Part shown: positions 17,157-26,173 of the stretch, piece by piece | Position numbering within the stretch: the stretch's first letter is position 1 | Layout: the number at the start of each line of letters is the position of its first letter | Assembly (NCBI GenBank): GCA_016286055.1 | Contig: JAEERW010000004.1 | Span: 186,001 to 250,000, forward strand | Direction: 5' to 3' | Length of the DNA stretch: 64,000 bases | Source: Bacteroidales bacterium | Lineage (GTDB): Bacteria > Bacteroidota > Bacteroidia > Bacteroidales > UBA3824 | Notes under the pieces: model-generated | The model's database searches: none | What the model was told of the DNA's origin: nothing | The model's input: only the letters and a program-made list of their open reading frames with translations | Translations under genes and position numbers: made by a program

Positions 17157-18362
17157 TTAATATAAAAAACCGAACATCCACAGTGGAATACGGTTTCCAA
17201 AACCAACTTCCATATCATCAACAGCCAAATAACTATCAGGCATATCGGCTATCTGTCGATAACTTTTTTTGTTTCCTCCTACCTCAAATGTGTATCTGCC
17301 ATCTACAACAAAATCTCCTGCCACAGGTATTTCGATAGTATGAAGTGTTCGTGTTTGATTGGCAAAAAAAGTCTCCCTAACTGTACCCTGAGTAATATTC
17401 TGTGTTAATGCGTACATTAGATTGGTGTTTTCGTTATAAACCTTTTGCGGACTTGCAAGATGCTTGTAACTATTAGCGGGCGAATTTACACATATAACAA
17501 GACCTGCAGAATGAAGTATGTTCAGCATTTTTAGTGCGTGCTCTCGCGACACCTGTAGTTGCTCAGCAAGTTTAGAAATGTTTGGCACAAACGGCAGGCT
17601 ACCCGAAATCACCATCAAAAGCCTCTTAAGTTTCTCCAAGGTAATATATGCGACATCCTCCACTGCTGGTATATCTATGTCAATGATCGTTTTGGCTACA
17701 TCGGCAAGACGCATATAATAGGAATTGACAGTTTCTTTGTAAAATGGATAGTACCCTCGGTGCAAATAATCGTTGAAACATTTTAGCACCTTGATATTCT
17801 CGGTAATTCTCAACGCCATGTTTTTGTGATTATCAAGCAATTCACTCAAACTCAACGGATTATATTTCAGTTGGAACTCAAATTCCAAATACTCTCTAAA
17901 CGATAATCCACTCAAACTATATAGAGATTGACGGCGCGACAAATCAGCTTTTGAATGGTCAATCGCTAACATTGCAGAGCCTGTGTAAACGATTTTCAGT
18001 TTTGGATAATTGTCGTAACAATGTTTGAGATATTGCTGCCAATTTTTTAGTTTATGCACTTCATCCAGAAAAATTGCCTCCACTCCTTGTTGATACAAAT
18101 ACTCCACCAGGTCTGCAAGGTCGTACTTGTTGAACCAAAGATTGTCGAGCGAAACATACAATGCCTTGTCGTAATTGTTGTAATTTTCTTTGAGGTATTG
18201 CAGCATAAGTGTGGTTTTGCCCACTCCGCGAGCACCTTTGATGCCAATAAGACGGTCTGTCCAATCTATCTGCGAATACAAATAGCGTTTAAACTGACAA
18301 TCTGTGTCTCTTAATAGTTGGTTATAATTGTTAATCAATGGTTTAATATCTGAGTATTCCAT
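17157..18362 (-). CDS. AAA_14-type ATPase with C-terminal nuclease-like domain
   Basis: The ATG at 18362 is chosen because the promoter box at 18395 excludes the longer frame. The 401 residues show a Walker A GARGVGKT, a Walker B followed by His (IFLDEVHKL) and sensor-1 YTGSAM, typical of the AAA_14 family related to archaeal ATPases. A winged-helix region follows (ISKLAEQLQVSREHALKMLN). The C-terminus holds a degenerate PD-(D/E)XK-like segment with FEVGGNKK. Such genes are numerous in Bacteroidota and behave like mobile accessory genes of unknown role. Four 33-bp repeats lie directly upstream. Confidence 0.85.
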   Translation of the reverse strand: MEYSDIKPLINNYNQLLRDTDCQFKRYLYSQIDWTDRLIGIKGARGVGKTTLMLQYLKENYNNYDKALYVSLDNLWFNKYDLADLVEYLYQQGVEAIFLDEVHKLKNWQQYLKHCYDNYPKLKIVYTGSAMLAIDHSKADLSRRQSLYSLSGLSFREYLEFEFQLKYNPLSLSELLDNHKNMALRITENIKVLKCFNDYLHRGYYPFYKETVNSYYMRLADVAKTIIDIDIPAVEDVAYITLEKLKRLLMVISGSLPFVPNISKLAEQLQVSREHALKMLNILHSAGLVICVNSPANSYKHLASPQKVYNENTNLMYALTQNITQGTVRETFFANQTRTLHTIEIPVAGDFVVDGRYTFEVGGNKKSYRQIADMPDSYLAVDDMEVGFGNRIPLWMFGFLY

Positions 18363-18394
18363 AATAAGTAATGTTTTTACGAGGTATAACGCTG

Positions 18395-18402
18395 CAAATA
18401 TA
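18395..18402 (-). promoter_or_regulatory. -7 box of the ATPase at 17157
   Basis: TATATTTG on the minus strand, 33 nt before the start. The first repeat begins only 6 nt upstream of it, so the repeats cover the place of the -33 box. Confidence 0.65.
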
Positions 18403-18408
18403 CAAAAA

Positions 18409-18529
18409 ATTGCAATCTCCAACTTGCAATTTTATCTAAAAATTGCAATCTCCAACTTGCAATTTTATCTAAAAATTGCAATCTCCAACTTGCAATTTTA
18501 CCTAAAAATTGCAATCTCCAACTTGCAAT
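18409..18529. repeat. Four tandem 33-bp repeats with palindromic core
   Basis: A 22-bp core, ATTGCAATCTCC followed by AACTTGCAAT, occurs at 18409, 18442, 18475 and 18508, exactly 33 bp apart. The cores are identical and the 11-bp spacers TTTATCTAAAA differ by one base. Each core has inverted arms ATTGCAA/TTGCAAT. The array lies between the ATPase promoter and the divergent PorE-like gene, like an operator or iteron array. Confidence 0.95.
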
Positions 18530-18581
18530 TTGTATTTAAGTGCAAAAAATAGCGGAGGTTGCATTGTTGCGCTATTTTATT

Positions 18582-18589
18582 TACTTTTG
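18582..18589 (+). promoter_or_regulatory. -7 box of the PorE-like gene at 18601
   Basis: TACTTTTG matches TAnnTTTG and lies only 11 nt before the ATG, implying a very short or absent leader. Confidence 0.55.
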
Positions 18590-18600
18590 CGAAAAAAATT

Positions 18601-20091
18601 ATGCAGAAACTATTTATTATATATATGGTGTGCGTGGCGGCACGGATATTATGCCCCGATGATGTTTGCGCACAAACTCAGCCGTTACACAAAACGACCA
18701 TCCCGCTAATCACCACCAACCGTACCGAAATTGCCCCCGTAGAATCGGACGATGGAGAAAGGCTCTATTTTGCAAGAATTACTCCCGAGGGTAATCCCGA
18801 ACGAAACTGCGATGTGTGGTTTGCCAACATTGATACAAAAGGAGAGATTGCCGCACCACAAAAAATGCCTTCTCCACCCAACAGCCTCAGCGACAATGTG
18901 ATAATAAAGGCTTCGGGTAATACGCTTTTTCTTGAAGGGGTTTACAATAGTAGTTTTGAGCATGTTTCGTCGGACGGTATCACAAGGGCAGAACTCAAAA
19001 ACAATCAATGGCATATCACTCCTATCAATATCAAAAACCTCAACAATAGGAGCATCCACTCGTCGTATGCGCTAAGTGCCAACAACAATGTGCTAATTAT
19101 TGCTGCCGACCGTGATGGCGGATTTGGTCAGTTAGACCTTTATGTATCGTTTTTGATAAGCGAAAATACTTATTCTCAACCTATTAACCTCGGCGCAACG
19201 GTAAACACAAGATTCAACGACGGTACGCCTTTTATAGCTGCCGACAACACCACTTTATATTTTAGCAGCTATGGACACAACTCTATGGGCAGCGCGGATA
19301 TTTTTATGACCCGACGCTTAGACGACACGTGGACCAATTGGACCGAACCCATAAACCTCGGCCCTCAGTTTAACACTCCCTATTGGGATGCCTATCTGCA
19401 TATCTCTGCCGACAATAAGAGGGTGTATATGGTATCGTCGAACGCCTCTGCCGACGAAAATATCTACATCGCCGAACTACCAGCGGAACTTTTGCCGTTG
19501 GATCATTATAAAATCCGTGGCACTGTGGCGGACAACAAACGACGTGCGGCGGTTTCTACCAAAATTATTCTAAAAGATGCGTCGGGCAAGGTGGTAGGCA
19601 ATTGCTTCACCAACGACCAAGGTGCGTATTCGTTTAGCGTTAGGCAATGCGGACGCTACTCTATCGAAACCGAGTCAAACAATTATATCGGTTGGGAAAA
19701 TTCTATTACTATCAAAAAAGATAAACACATCTATATCAATAATATAGACTTAATAAAGATAGAAAATGGTGTGGCTTTTACGCTTGGCAAAGTGTATTTT
19801 CAGCCGTCGTCGCACCAATTGAATACCGAATCTACCAACGAACTCAAACGCCTTGTTAAGTTGATGAAAAGCAATACAAAACTGCTCCTGACAGTAAACG
19901 GCTACACGGCTTCGGGTATCGACAAAAAAGAGTTGGAAATTCTTTCTGAAAATCGTGCTAAGGCTGTAAAAGCATACCTTGTGCAGCAGGGCATCTCCCC
20001 CACCCGCATTACATGCAAGGGTTTTGGCGAACTTACCAACCCAAACGAAAAAGATGACCGCAAGCGCGTGGAGTTTATCTTATCTTATTAA
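18601..20091 (+). CDS. PorE-like propeller/CRD/OmpA protein without TPR
   Basis: Start at 18601 gives a signal peptide (MQKLFIIYMVCVAARILC, then PDDVCAQ). The 496 residues hold a PD40 propeller (about 40-300, blades such as TLYFSSYGHNSMGSADIFM), a CRD-like sandwich (about 315-390) and an OmpA-like C-terminus (about 395-496). Compared with the two PorE-like genes at 4.6-8.7 kb it lacks the TPR region. The OmpA motif reads GYTASG where those have GHTDSSG or GHTDNQG, so the peptidoglycan-binding Asp is replaced by Ala, while LSENRA is kept. It may no longer bind the cell wall. It stands alone, convergent with mutS (3 nt apart). Confidence 0.8.
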   Translation: MQKLFIIYMVCVAARILCPDDVCAQTQPLHKTTIPLITTNRTEIAPVESDDGERLYFARITPEGNPERNCDVWFANIDTKGEIAAPQKMPSPPNSLSDNVIIKASGNTLFLEGVYNSSFEHVSSDGITRAELKNNQWHITPINIKNLNNRSIHSSYALSANNNVLIIAADRDGGFGQLDLYVSFLISENTYSQPINLGATVNTRFNDGTPFIAADNTTLYFSSYGHNSMGSADIFMTRRLDDTWTNWTEPINLGPQFNTPYWDAYLHISADNKRVYMVSSNASADENIYIAELPAELLPLDHYKIRGTVADNKRRAAVSTKIILKDASGKVVGNCFTNDQGAYSFSVRQCGRYSIETESNNYIGWENSITIKKDKHIYINNIDLIKIENGVAFTLGKVYFQPSSHQLNTESTNELKRLVKLMKSNTKLLLTVNGYTASGIDKKELEILSENRAKAVKAYLVQQGISPTRITCKGFGELTNPNEKDDRKRVEFILSY

Positions 20092-20094
20092 GCC

Positions 20095-22737
20095 CTATTT
20101 CAATCCGCAGATTTTCTTAATATCGTTCAACTTGTTGAGCGCCTCGATGGGAGTGAGCGAGTTGATGTCGATTTTGCGGATTTCGTCGCGGATTTGCATT
20201 AATACTGGATCTTCTAAGTTGAAGAAACTCAATTGTATACCGTCGGTTGCTTTGTTTTTTGGCTTGGTGGATTCTTTTACACCTTTTACCTCTGGTGCAG
20301 CAGACTGAGGGGTAGAAAGTGCCGCTCCACGGCTACCCGATTCAAGTTCTTTCATAATTTCGTTGGCGCGGGCTACAACTACGGGAGGCATTCCGGCGAG
20401 TTTTGCCACGTGGATACCAAAACTGTGTTCGCTGCCGCCGGGGACAAGTTTGCGCATAAATATCACTTTGCCGTCGATTTCTTTTACCGAAACATTATAG
20501 TTTTTTATACGGTGGAATGTCTCCTGCATATCGTTCAACTCGTGGTAATGGGTGGCAAACATTGTTTTGGCTTTGGCATTGGGAAACTCGTGAATATACT
20601 CCACAATAGCCTGTGCAATAGAAATGCCGTCGTAGGTGGATGTTCCGCGACCAAGTTCGTCAAAAAGCACAAGACTGCGAGGTGTAATATTATTGAGGAT
20701 ACCTGCCGCCTCGTTCATCTCTACCATAAAGGTGGATTCGCCGCTCGAAATATTGTCTGACGCGCCCACACGTGTAAAAATCTTGTCGATAAAGCCCGCC
20801 TCCACAGCCTTGGCAGGCACAAAACAGCCTACTTGTGCAAGCAACATTATTAGTGCCGTTTGACGAAGTAATGCAGATTTTCCTGCCATATTGGGACCCG
20901 TAATCATCATAATCTGCTGGTTTTCAGAGTCTAAAAACACATCATTTGGAATATACGGTTCGCCCACTGGCAACTGTTTTTCGATAACAGGATGGCGGCC
21001 TTCGGTAATTTTGATATAGTCGCTGTCGTTGATAACGGGGTGGCAGTAGTGGTTTTCGATCGAAACCTGCGCAAACGATGCAAGGCAATCGATTTTTGCC
21101 ACAAGTTTGGCATCGGCTTGAAAAATCTCGATATACTGCCCAAGAAAAGCCACAAGGGCGTTGAAGGTCTGTTGCTCAATTTCGGTCATACGGTCTTGCG
21201 CATTGAGGATTTTTTCCTCATACTCTTTGAGTTCGGGCGTAATGTAACGCTCTGCATCAGTGAGAGTTTGCTTGCGAGTCCAATCGTCGGGCACTTTGTC
21301 TTTGTGAGTGTTGCGCACTTCGAGATAATATCCAAAAACATTGGTGTAGCCAATTTTGAGCGATGAGATACCAGTTTGACGCACAAGTTTTTCGCGCATA
21401 TTGGCAAGATAATCTTTGCTGTCGGTAGAAAGCAAACGCAGGTCGTCGAGTTCGTCGCTAACTCCCTGACGGATAACGCCGCACTTCTGCACCATTACGG
21501 GCGGATCGTCGTTGATTTCGCGGGCAATGCGCTCCGAAACATTGGAGCAAGGGTTAAGTTGCTCGCACAGAGGCATAAACACGTTTACACCTTTGGCAGT
21601 TTCAGCGTTGAGCAGTCTTTTGATTTCGGCTATATTGGTGAGAGCCAACTTGATAGCGTTAACCTCGCGCGGATTGATACGCTGCATAGCAATTTTTGAT
21701 GCAAGTCGCTCCATATCGCCCACTTGACGCATACAGGCACGGAGATTATCCAAAAGTTCCTGATTGTCAACAAGTGCCTGAGTAAGATTCAAGCGTTCGT
21801 TGATAAGGTTGACATTACGCAAAGGCAATGCGAGCCAATGTTTTAGGCAGCGTCCGCCCTGAGGACTTGACGTTTTGTCGATAACATCTAAAAGAGTTTT
21901 GCCCGAAGGACTTAACGGATTGAAAATCTCCAAGTTGCGCACGGTAAACTTGTCGAGCCATACATATTTGCCTTCGTCTAAGGGCGAAATTTTCATAATG
22001 TGGCTCAACTGCGTATGTTGCGTAATATCAAGGTAATGCAGCATTGCGCCAGCAGCAACGATGGCGGCTGTCATATCCTCTATACCAAAACCTTTGAGCG
22101 ATGTGGTGCTAAATTGTCGCAAAAGACGTTCACGAGCGGTGTCGGGCACAAATGCCCAATCTTCGAGCGGATAAAAATAGTATTTTGAGCCAAAAAGCGA
22201 GTTAATCTGCTCTTTGCAAGCACGTTCGTAAAGCACCTCCTTGGGCATAAGCGAGGCAAGCAGTTTGTCGATATAGTCGGTGCTGCCCTCTGCCACAAGA
22301 AAAACGCCAGTAGAGATATCCAAAAACGCAACTCCCGACTTATCTTTGCCGAGGTTGATGCAGGCAGCAAAATTGTCTGATTTGTTTTCAAGGACATTGT
22401 CGTTGAGCGAAACTCCGGGCGTAACCAACTCAGTGATACCACGTTTTACGAGTTTTGTGGCGAGTTTAGGATCTTCCAACTGTTCGCAGATAGCCACACG
22501 CTGACCCGCACGCACAAGGCGAGGAAGATAATTGTCGAGAGCGTGATACGGAAATCCTGCAAGAGGGTCGCCCGCACGTTTGGTAAGCGTAATACCAAGA
22601 ATTTCAGACGTTTTAACAGCGTCGCTGCAAAAAGTTTCGTAAAAATCGCCCACGCGGAAAAGCAAAATTGCGTCGGGGTAACGTCCTTTGATTTCGTTGT
22701 ACTGCCTCATAAGAGGCGTTCTTGCTGTTGCTGCCAC
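20095..22737 (-). CDS. mutS: DNA mismatch repair protein MutS
   Basis: Recognises mismatches and small loops and starts methyl-independent or strand-directed repair with MutL. 880 residues, normal length. The mismatch-reading motif GDFYETF (Phe and Glu) is near residue 35. The ATPase has Walker A GPNMAGKS and the signature DELGRGTSTYDG, with ATHYHEL following. It begins with GTG at 22737, as no ATG upstream is in frame. It is last in a unit with maf, pyrC and a lipoprotein gene. Note that an orphan vsr lies 10 kb away. Confidence 0.98.
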   Translation of the reverse strand: MAATARTPLMRQYNEIKGRYPDAILLFRVGDFYETFCSDAVKTSEILGITLTKRAGDPLAGFPYHALDNYLPRLVRAGQRVAICEQLEDPKLATKLVKRGITELVTPGVSLNDNVLENKSDNFAACINLGKDKSGVAFLDISTGVFLVAEGSTDYIDKLLASLMPKEVLYERACKEQINSLFGSKYYFYPLEDWAFVPDTARERLLRQFSTTSLKGFGIEDMTAAIVAAGAMLHYLDITQHTQLSHIMKISPLDEGKYVWLDKFTVRNLEIFNPLSPSGKTLLDVIDKTSSPQGGRCLKHWLALPLRNVNLINERLNLTQALVDNQELLDNLRACMRQVGDMERLASKIAMQRINPREVNAIKLALTNIAEIKRLLNAETAKGVNVFMPLCEQLNPCSNVSERIAREINDDPPVMVQKCGVIRQGVSDELDDLRLLSTDSKDYLANMREKLVRQTGISSLKIGYTNVFGYYLEVRNTHKDKVPDDWTRKQTLTDAERYITPELKEYEEKILNAQDRMTEIEQQTFNALVAFLGQYIEIFQADAKLVAKIDCLASFAQVSIENHYCHPVINDSDYIKITEGRHPVIEKQLPVGEPYIPNDVFLDSENQQIMMITGPNMAGKSALLRQTALIMLLAQVGCFVPAKAVEAGFIDKIFTRVGASDNISSGESTFMVEMNEAAGILNNITPRSLVLFDELGRGTSTYDGISIAQAIVEYIHEFPNAKAKTMFATHYHELNDMQETFHRIKNYNVSVKEIDGKVIFMRKLVPGGSEHSFGIHVAKLAGMPPVVVARANEIMKELESGSRGAALSTPQSAAPEVKGVKESTKPKNKATDGIQLSFFNLEDPVLMQIRDEIRKIDINSLTPIEALNKLNDIKKICGLK

Positions 22738-22763
22738 TTGTGATACCTTATATTAAAATATAA

Positions 22764-23333
22764 TTATTTGGTTGAGTCATTGTCGGGGAAAACCACACGG
22801 AATGAAGGCACAAATCCGTTTTCTTTGGTTCCTGGGTGCGATTCGTAGCCCCAAGTCAATGCCTTAACCTTTTTGTAAAACTTCAAATTTTTCTCGTCGA
22901 AAAACCACTCTTCTTCAAACTGAATCTGACCTATCGACTTGCGGCTGCGCTCTTTGTCCATTTTCTTAATATCTGCCACCGACATTTCCTGCTCAGAATA
23001 ATAGTCGTAGGCTTTTAGGCGACCTTTGATAACTGCCTGAAACACACAGGCTGCAAGTGCGTCGATATTGGTGTGGGCAAGGCATTCGGCTGTCCAATCA
23101 TCGTCGGGATTGTAGTTTTTAACGTTAAACTGATATGTTATCGGGTTGGCAATCACCACCGATTTGCCGGGAGCGGCTTCGATATATGTGGCAGTTTCGG
23201 CGTAGGCTGGATTTTCTACCACTACAACAGTATCTACACGAGCCTCAACAGGTTGAGGTGTGGTGTTACACGATTGAAAAACAGCGGTTAACGCTACCGC
23301 CAAAATAAGTGCTAATGAGATGTGTTTTTTCAT
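22764..23333 (-). CDS. Small lipoprotein of unknown function
   Basis: A 189-residue protein with lipoprotein signal MKKHISLALILAVALTAVFQ and Cys22 (FQSC). The mature part contains no domain I recognise. A repeated VNAL/ADIKKMDKER helical region and a Trp-rich segment (EEEWFFDEKNLKFYKKVKAL) suggest a small alpha/beta fold such as the gliding-motility or PorN-like lipoproteins, but the likeness is too weak to name it. It sits 6 nt after pyrC and 26 nt before mutS in one transcription unit. Confidence 0.75.
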   Translation of the reverse strand: MKKHISLALILAVALTAVFQSCNTTPQPVEARVDTVVVVENPAYAETATYIEAAPGKSVVIANPITYQFNVKNYNPDDDWTAECLAHTNIDALAACVFQAVIKGRLKAYDYYSEQEMSVADIKKMDKERSRKSIGQIQFEEEWFFDEKNLKFYKKVKALTWGYESHPGTKENGFVPSFRVVFPDNDSTK

Positions 23334-23339
23334 AAAGTT

Positions 23340-24698
23340 TTATTTTTTGTTGTTAAATTTCAACTGCATAGCCGATTGTGTATCGTAAACTCGTCCGTGG
23401 AGAAAAATAAACTTACCGTTTACCATAGTGGCGGCAGGCTGCGAACCAAACATAAGTCCGTTGAATGGTGTCCAACCGCATTTGCTTACAACATCTTTGT
23501 CGGTGATGCGGACACGTTTTTTGGGGTTAATTAACGCGAAATCAGCATAATAACCTTCGCGTATAAAGCCACGCTCTTGAATACCAAAAATAGTGGCGGG
23601 CGCGTGACACATTTTTTGAGCCATAACAGGCAGAGTGATAATGCCTTGCTGCACCAATTCCATCATTATGGTAGACGAAAACTGCACACTCGGCATACCC
23701 GACGGCGAAAGAAAATATGGTTGGTCTTTTTCGCTGAGCAGGTGCGGAGCGTGGTCGGTGGCAACACTGTCGATAAGGTTGGTATTCAACGCCTTACGCA
23801 GATTATTGCGGTCGCGACGACTCTTAATCGACGGATTACACTTAATGCGATAGGTGCGTGTAAGATAGTCGTCGTCGTCGAACCAAAGGTGAGGTATGCA
23901 CGCCTCGGCGGTTATATGCTTGTTGTTCAAAGGAATATCCTCAAAAAGTTCCAATTCGCGCTTGGTAGAAATATGCGTAACGTGGAGTTTTGCGCCAGTA
24001 TCTTCGGCAAGTTTCACTGCCTTCTGAGTGCTTTCGTAGCAAGCCTTGGCGTTGCGCACGTGCTGATGAATAGTAAACGGAGCGTTGCCATCGGGATAGA
24101 GAGCCTTAAAACGTTCGGTTTCTGCCTTGATAACAGCCTCGTCTTCGCAATGCACGGCAATGGTGGCGGGACTATTTGAAAACAACTTTCGCAAGGCTTC
24201 ATCGCTGTCTACCAACATATTACCCGTAGACGAACCCATAAACACCTTAATGCCGCACACTTTGGTGAAATCAAGTTTCATCAATTCGTCGAAATTGTCG
24301 TTGGTGGCACCGGCAAAAAACGAGTAGTTAACCGCAGAATTTTTGGCTGCAATGCGGAATTTATCGTCGAGAAGTGCGGCAGAGGTGGTTGGCGGCTTGG
24401 TGTTTGGCATTTCGCAAACGGAGGTTACTCCTCCTGCCACGGCTGCACGCGATTCTGAAAAAATATCTGCCTTATGGGTAAGTCCCGGCTCACGAAAATG
24501 CACGTGGGTGTCGATAAATCCAGGAAATAGCAATAGTCCCGAAGCGTCAAACTCATCGTCAACACCCGAAAGACTCTCATTGCCATTGCCGTATTCTATA
24601 ATTTGCGCTATTCGGTCGTCTTCTACAAGCACAGAGCCTTTGAAAGTGCGACCCTCGTTAACAACTATTGCGTTAGAAATCAGTGTTTTGTGCGCCAT
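23340..24698 (-). CDS. pyrC: Dihydroorotase
   Basis: Zinc enzyme of pyrimidine synthesis that cyclises carbamoyl-aspartate to dihydroorotate. 452 residues, class I type. The metal-binding motif DTHVHFREPG is near residue 62. Further ligands occur in HCEDE, in VTHISTKRE and in the C-terminal TDHAPH. Its ATG overlaps the stop codon of maf by one base (TAATG), so the two are translationally coupled. Identity is secure, though hydantoinase/allantoinase relatives share the fold. Confidence 0.95.
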   Translation of the reverse strand: MAHKTLISNAIVVNEGRTFKGSVLVEDDRIAQIIEYGNGNESLSGVDDEFDASGLLLFPGFIDTHVHFREPGLTHKADIFSESRAAVAGGVTSVCEMPNTKPPTTSAALLDDKFRIAAKNSAVNYSFFAGATNDNFDELMKLDFTKVCGIKVFMGSSTGNMLVDSDEALRKLFSNSPATIAVHCEDEAVIKAETERFKALYPDGNAPFTIHQHVRNAKACYESTQKAVKLAEDTGAKLHVTHISTKRELELFEDIPLNNKHITAEACIPHLWFDDDDYLTRTYRIKCNPSIKSRRDRNNLRKALNTNLIDSVATDHAPHLLSEKDQPYFLSPSGMPSVQFSSTIMMELVQQGIITLPVMAQKMCHAPATIFGIQERGFIREGYYADFALINPKKRVRITDKDVVSKCGWTPFNGLMFGSQPAATMVNGKFIFLHGRVYDTQSAMQLKFNNKK

Positions 24699-25300
24699 TA
24701 TGAAATAAATTTTAAAAGTTCGTTGTAGAGCATCTGGCTCGGCAAACCCATTACATTATAATAACTTCCCTCGATTTTGGCAATAGCCGCCGCGCCAATC
24801 CACTCTTGCACGGCGTATGCTCCGGCTTTGTCGAAGGGACGGTAATTGTCGACATAATAGATAATTTCATCGTCTGAAAGTTCTCTAAACCACACTTTTG
24901 ATTCGGCAAAAAACGAGCGTTGTCTGTCCTTGGTTTTAATACAGACACCCGTCAACACATGATGGCATCGTCCCGAAAGGGTCTTCAACATCTTGATAGC
25001 ATCCTCGCGACCTTTGGGTTTGCCTATTACTTTATTATCGATATAAACTATTGTGTCTGAGGCGATAATGATAGTATTATCGGGCATAGATTGCAATTCG
25101 GAATCGAAAGCCGATGCTTTGAGCACGGCTATATGCTCAGGGATTGCTCCGCCTTGCAATTCGGGAGGGAAAGTTTCGTCGGTATCTTTGACAACTACCT
25201 TGAAATCAACGCCGAGCATTTTTAAAATCTCCCGTCTGCGCGGCGACTGCGATGCAAGAATTATATTGTAGTTTTTTAATCTGTCGTTTAATGTGGGCAT
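24698..25300 (-). CDS. maf: Maf nucleotide pyrophosphatase
   Basis: Hydrolyses non-canonical or excess nucleoside triphosphates (dTTP/UTP type in most members) to monophosphates, keeping modified bases out of nucleic acid. 200 residues. The conserved signature LASQSPRRREIL is followed by ETFPPEL, then ASDTIVYIDNKVIGKP and a DKAGAYAVQ motif. A TATTTTTG promoter box lies 28 nt upstream, and the gene leads the maf-pyrC-lipoprotein-mutS unit. Confidence 0.95.
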   Translation of the reverse strand: MPTLNDRLKNYNIILASQSPRRREILKMLGVDFKVVVKDTDETFPPELQGGAIPEHIAVLKASAFDSELQSMPDNTIIIASDTIVYIDNKVIGKPKGREDAIKMLKTLSGRCHHVLTGVCIKTKDRQRSFFAESKVWFRELSDDEIIYYVDNYRPFDKAGAYAVQEWIGAAAIAKIEGSYYNVMGLPSQMLYNELLKFIS

Positions 25301-25327
25301 TAGTTGAGTAATTAAATTTGTTTAGCG

Positions 25328-25335
25328 CAAAAATA
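25328..25335 (-). promoter_or_regulatory. -7 box of the maf unit
   Basis: TATTTTTG on the minus strand, a match to TAnnTTTG. Confidence 0.55.
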
Positions 25336-25457
25336 GCGATTGTTTCGGAGAAAACAAAACTTTTTTAACCTACTAAACAAACGGAGCAAAGTACACTGGA
25401 AGGCAGGTGGTTTCGCCTAAATACCATAATAACCGTAATTAACTGATTTTAGACACA

Positions 25458-25541
25458 TTTGCACGTTCCGCAAAATTTATTTTGGTAAAAATTGCACTTT
25501 CCGCAAAAATTTTTTTGGCAAAATCTGCACTTTCCGCAAAA
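25458..25541. repeat. Three 33-bp repeats with TTGC/GCAA core
   Basis: The core TTGCACTTTCCGCAAAA, with small changes, occurs starting near 25459, 25492 and 25525, again exactly 33 bp apart. Each core has short inverted arms TTGC...GCAA. The sequence differs from the array at 18409 but the period and design are the same. No ATPase gene is adjacent here: maf lies on one side and a lipoprotein 3' end on the other. Confidence 0.9.
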
Positions 25542-25553
25542 TGTTAGCGGTTG

Positions 25554-26072
25554 TCAGGGAGTTTGATTCCGTTTTCTTTCTTCGTCAGAGGAAAATGCAC
25601 TTTCTATTTGGCAGTTAAACTGTTTGAGAGATTGCTCAGTTTTACCAAGTTTATGAAAGTCGAACTCCATTTGATCAATACAACCACTTCTTAAAGTGTG
25701 ATTATTAACAATATCTTCTGGTCTCAAATATTCTCTTACTTCATTTATATAATTACCATAGTATTCCCAGTTGTCATAATATATATGAGAATAACCTTTA
25801 CTATTTAGACAAAAATTAACGGTTCCTCTACTGAATTTTATATTCTCTGGATTGGAATAATAAATATGAGTGAACGTGGTGTCATTATGAAGAATAAGAT
25901 ATTCGTTTCTATCATAATCATTATTGTAAATACCAACAATATCTCTCCAAGACTCTATTCTCTCATATTGTAAAAATATCACTATAGAATCACCTATTCC
26001 AAAACAGGATAGCAAAGTTGTATTTACCATTAAAAATACCACTACTGATATTTTATTTAAATATTTGTTCAT
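25554..26072 (-). CDS. Lipoprotein of unknown function
   Basis: The ATG at 26072 gives a lipoprotein signal MNKYLNKISVVVFLMVNTTL with Cys23 (LLSC). The 172 residues are rich in Tyr, Asn and Asp (YNNDYDRNEYLILHNDTT, HIYYDNWEYYGNY), with low-GC codon use compared with the housekeeping genes nearby. I recognise no family; the pattern suggests a small lipocalin-like or beta-sandwich protein. Its isolation and AT-rich composition hint at recent transfer. Confidence 0.7.
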   Translation of the reverse strand: MNKYLNKISVVVFLMVNTTLLSCFGIGDSIVIFLQYERIESWRDIVGIYNNDYDRNEYLILHNDTTFTHIYYSNPENIKFSRGTVNFCLNSKGYSHIYYDNWEYYGNYINEVREYLRPEDIVNNHTLRSGCIDQMEFDFHKLGKTEQSLKQFNCQIESAFSSDEERKRNQTP

Positions 26073-26173
26073 CGATTGTAATGTCAAATAAAAAGTCTTG
26101 TTGAATTGTCGATAAATTTTTATACGGAGTTTTGTCTCTTGGTATATTATCTGTAAAATTATATCGTTTACCG

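Noticed and set aside
18409..18529. CRISPR array
   Set aside because: The segments between repeats are 11 bp and almost identical, so there are no spacers; no cas genes are near.
18328..18552. Small plus-strand reading frame through the 33-bp repeats
   Set aside because: It is open only because the 33-bp unit is a multiple of three; it encodes a periodic peptide and overlaps the ATPase start.
20233..20760. 175-codon plus-strand frame within mutS
   Set aside because: mutS is certain over this range; the frame lacks domains and has a composition typical of an antisense frame.
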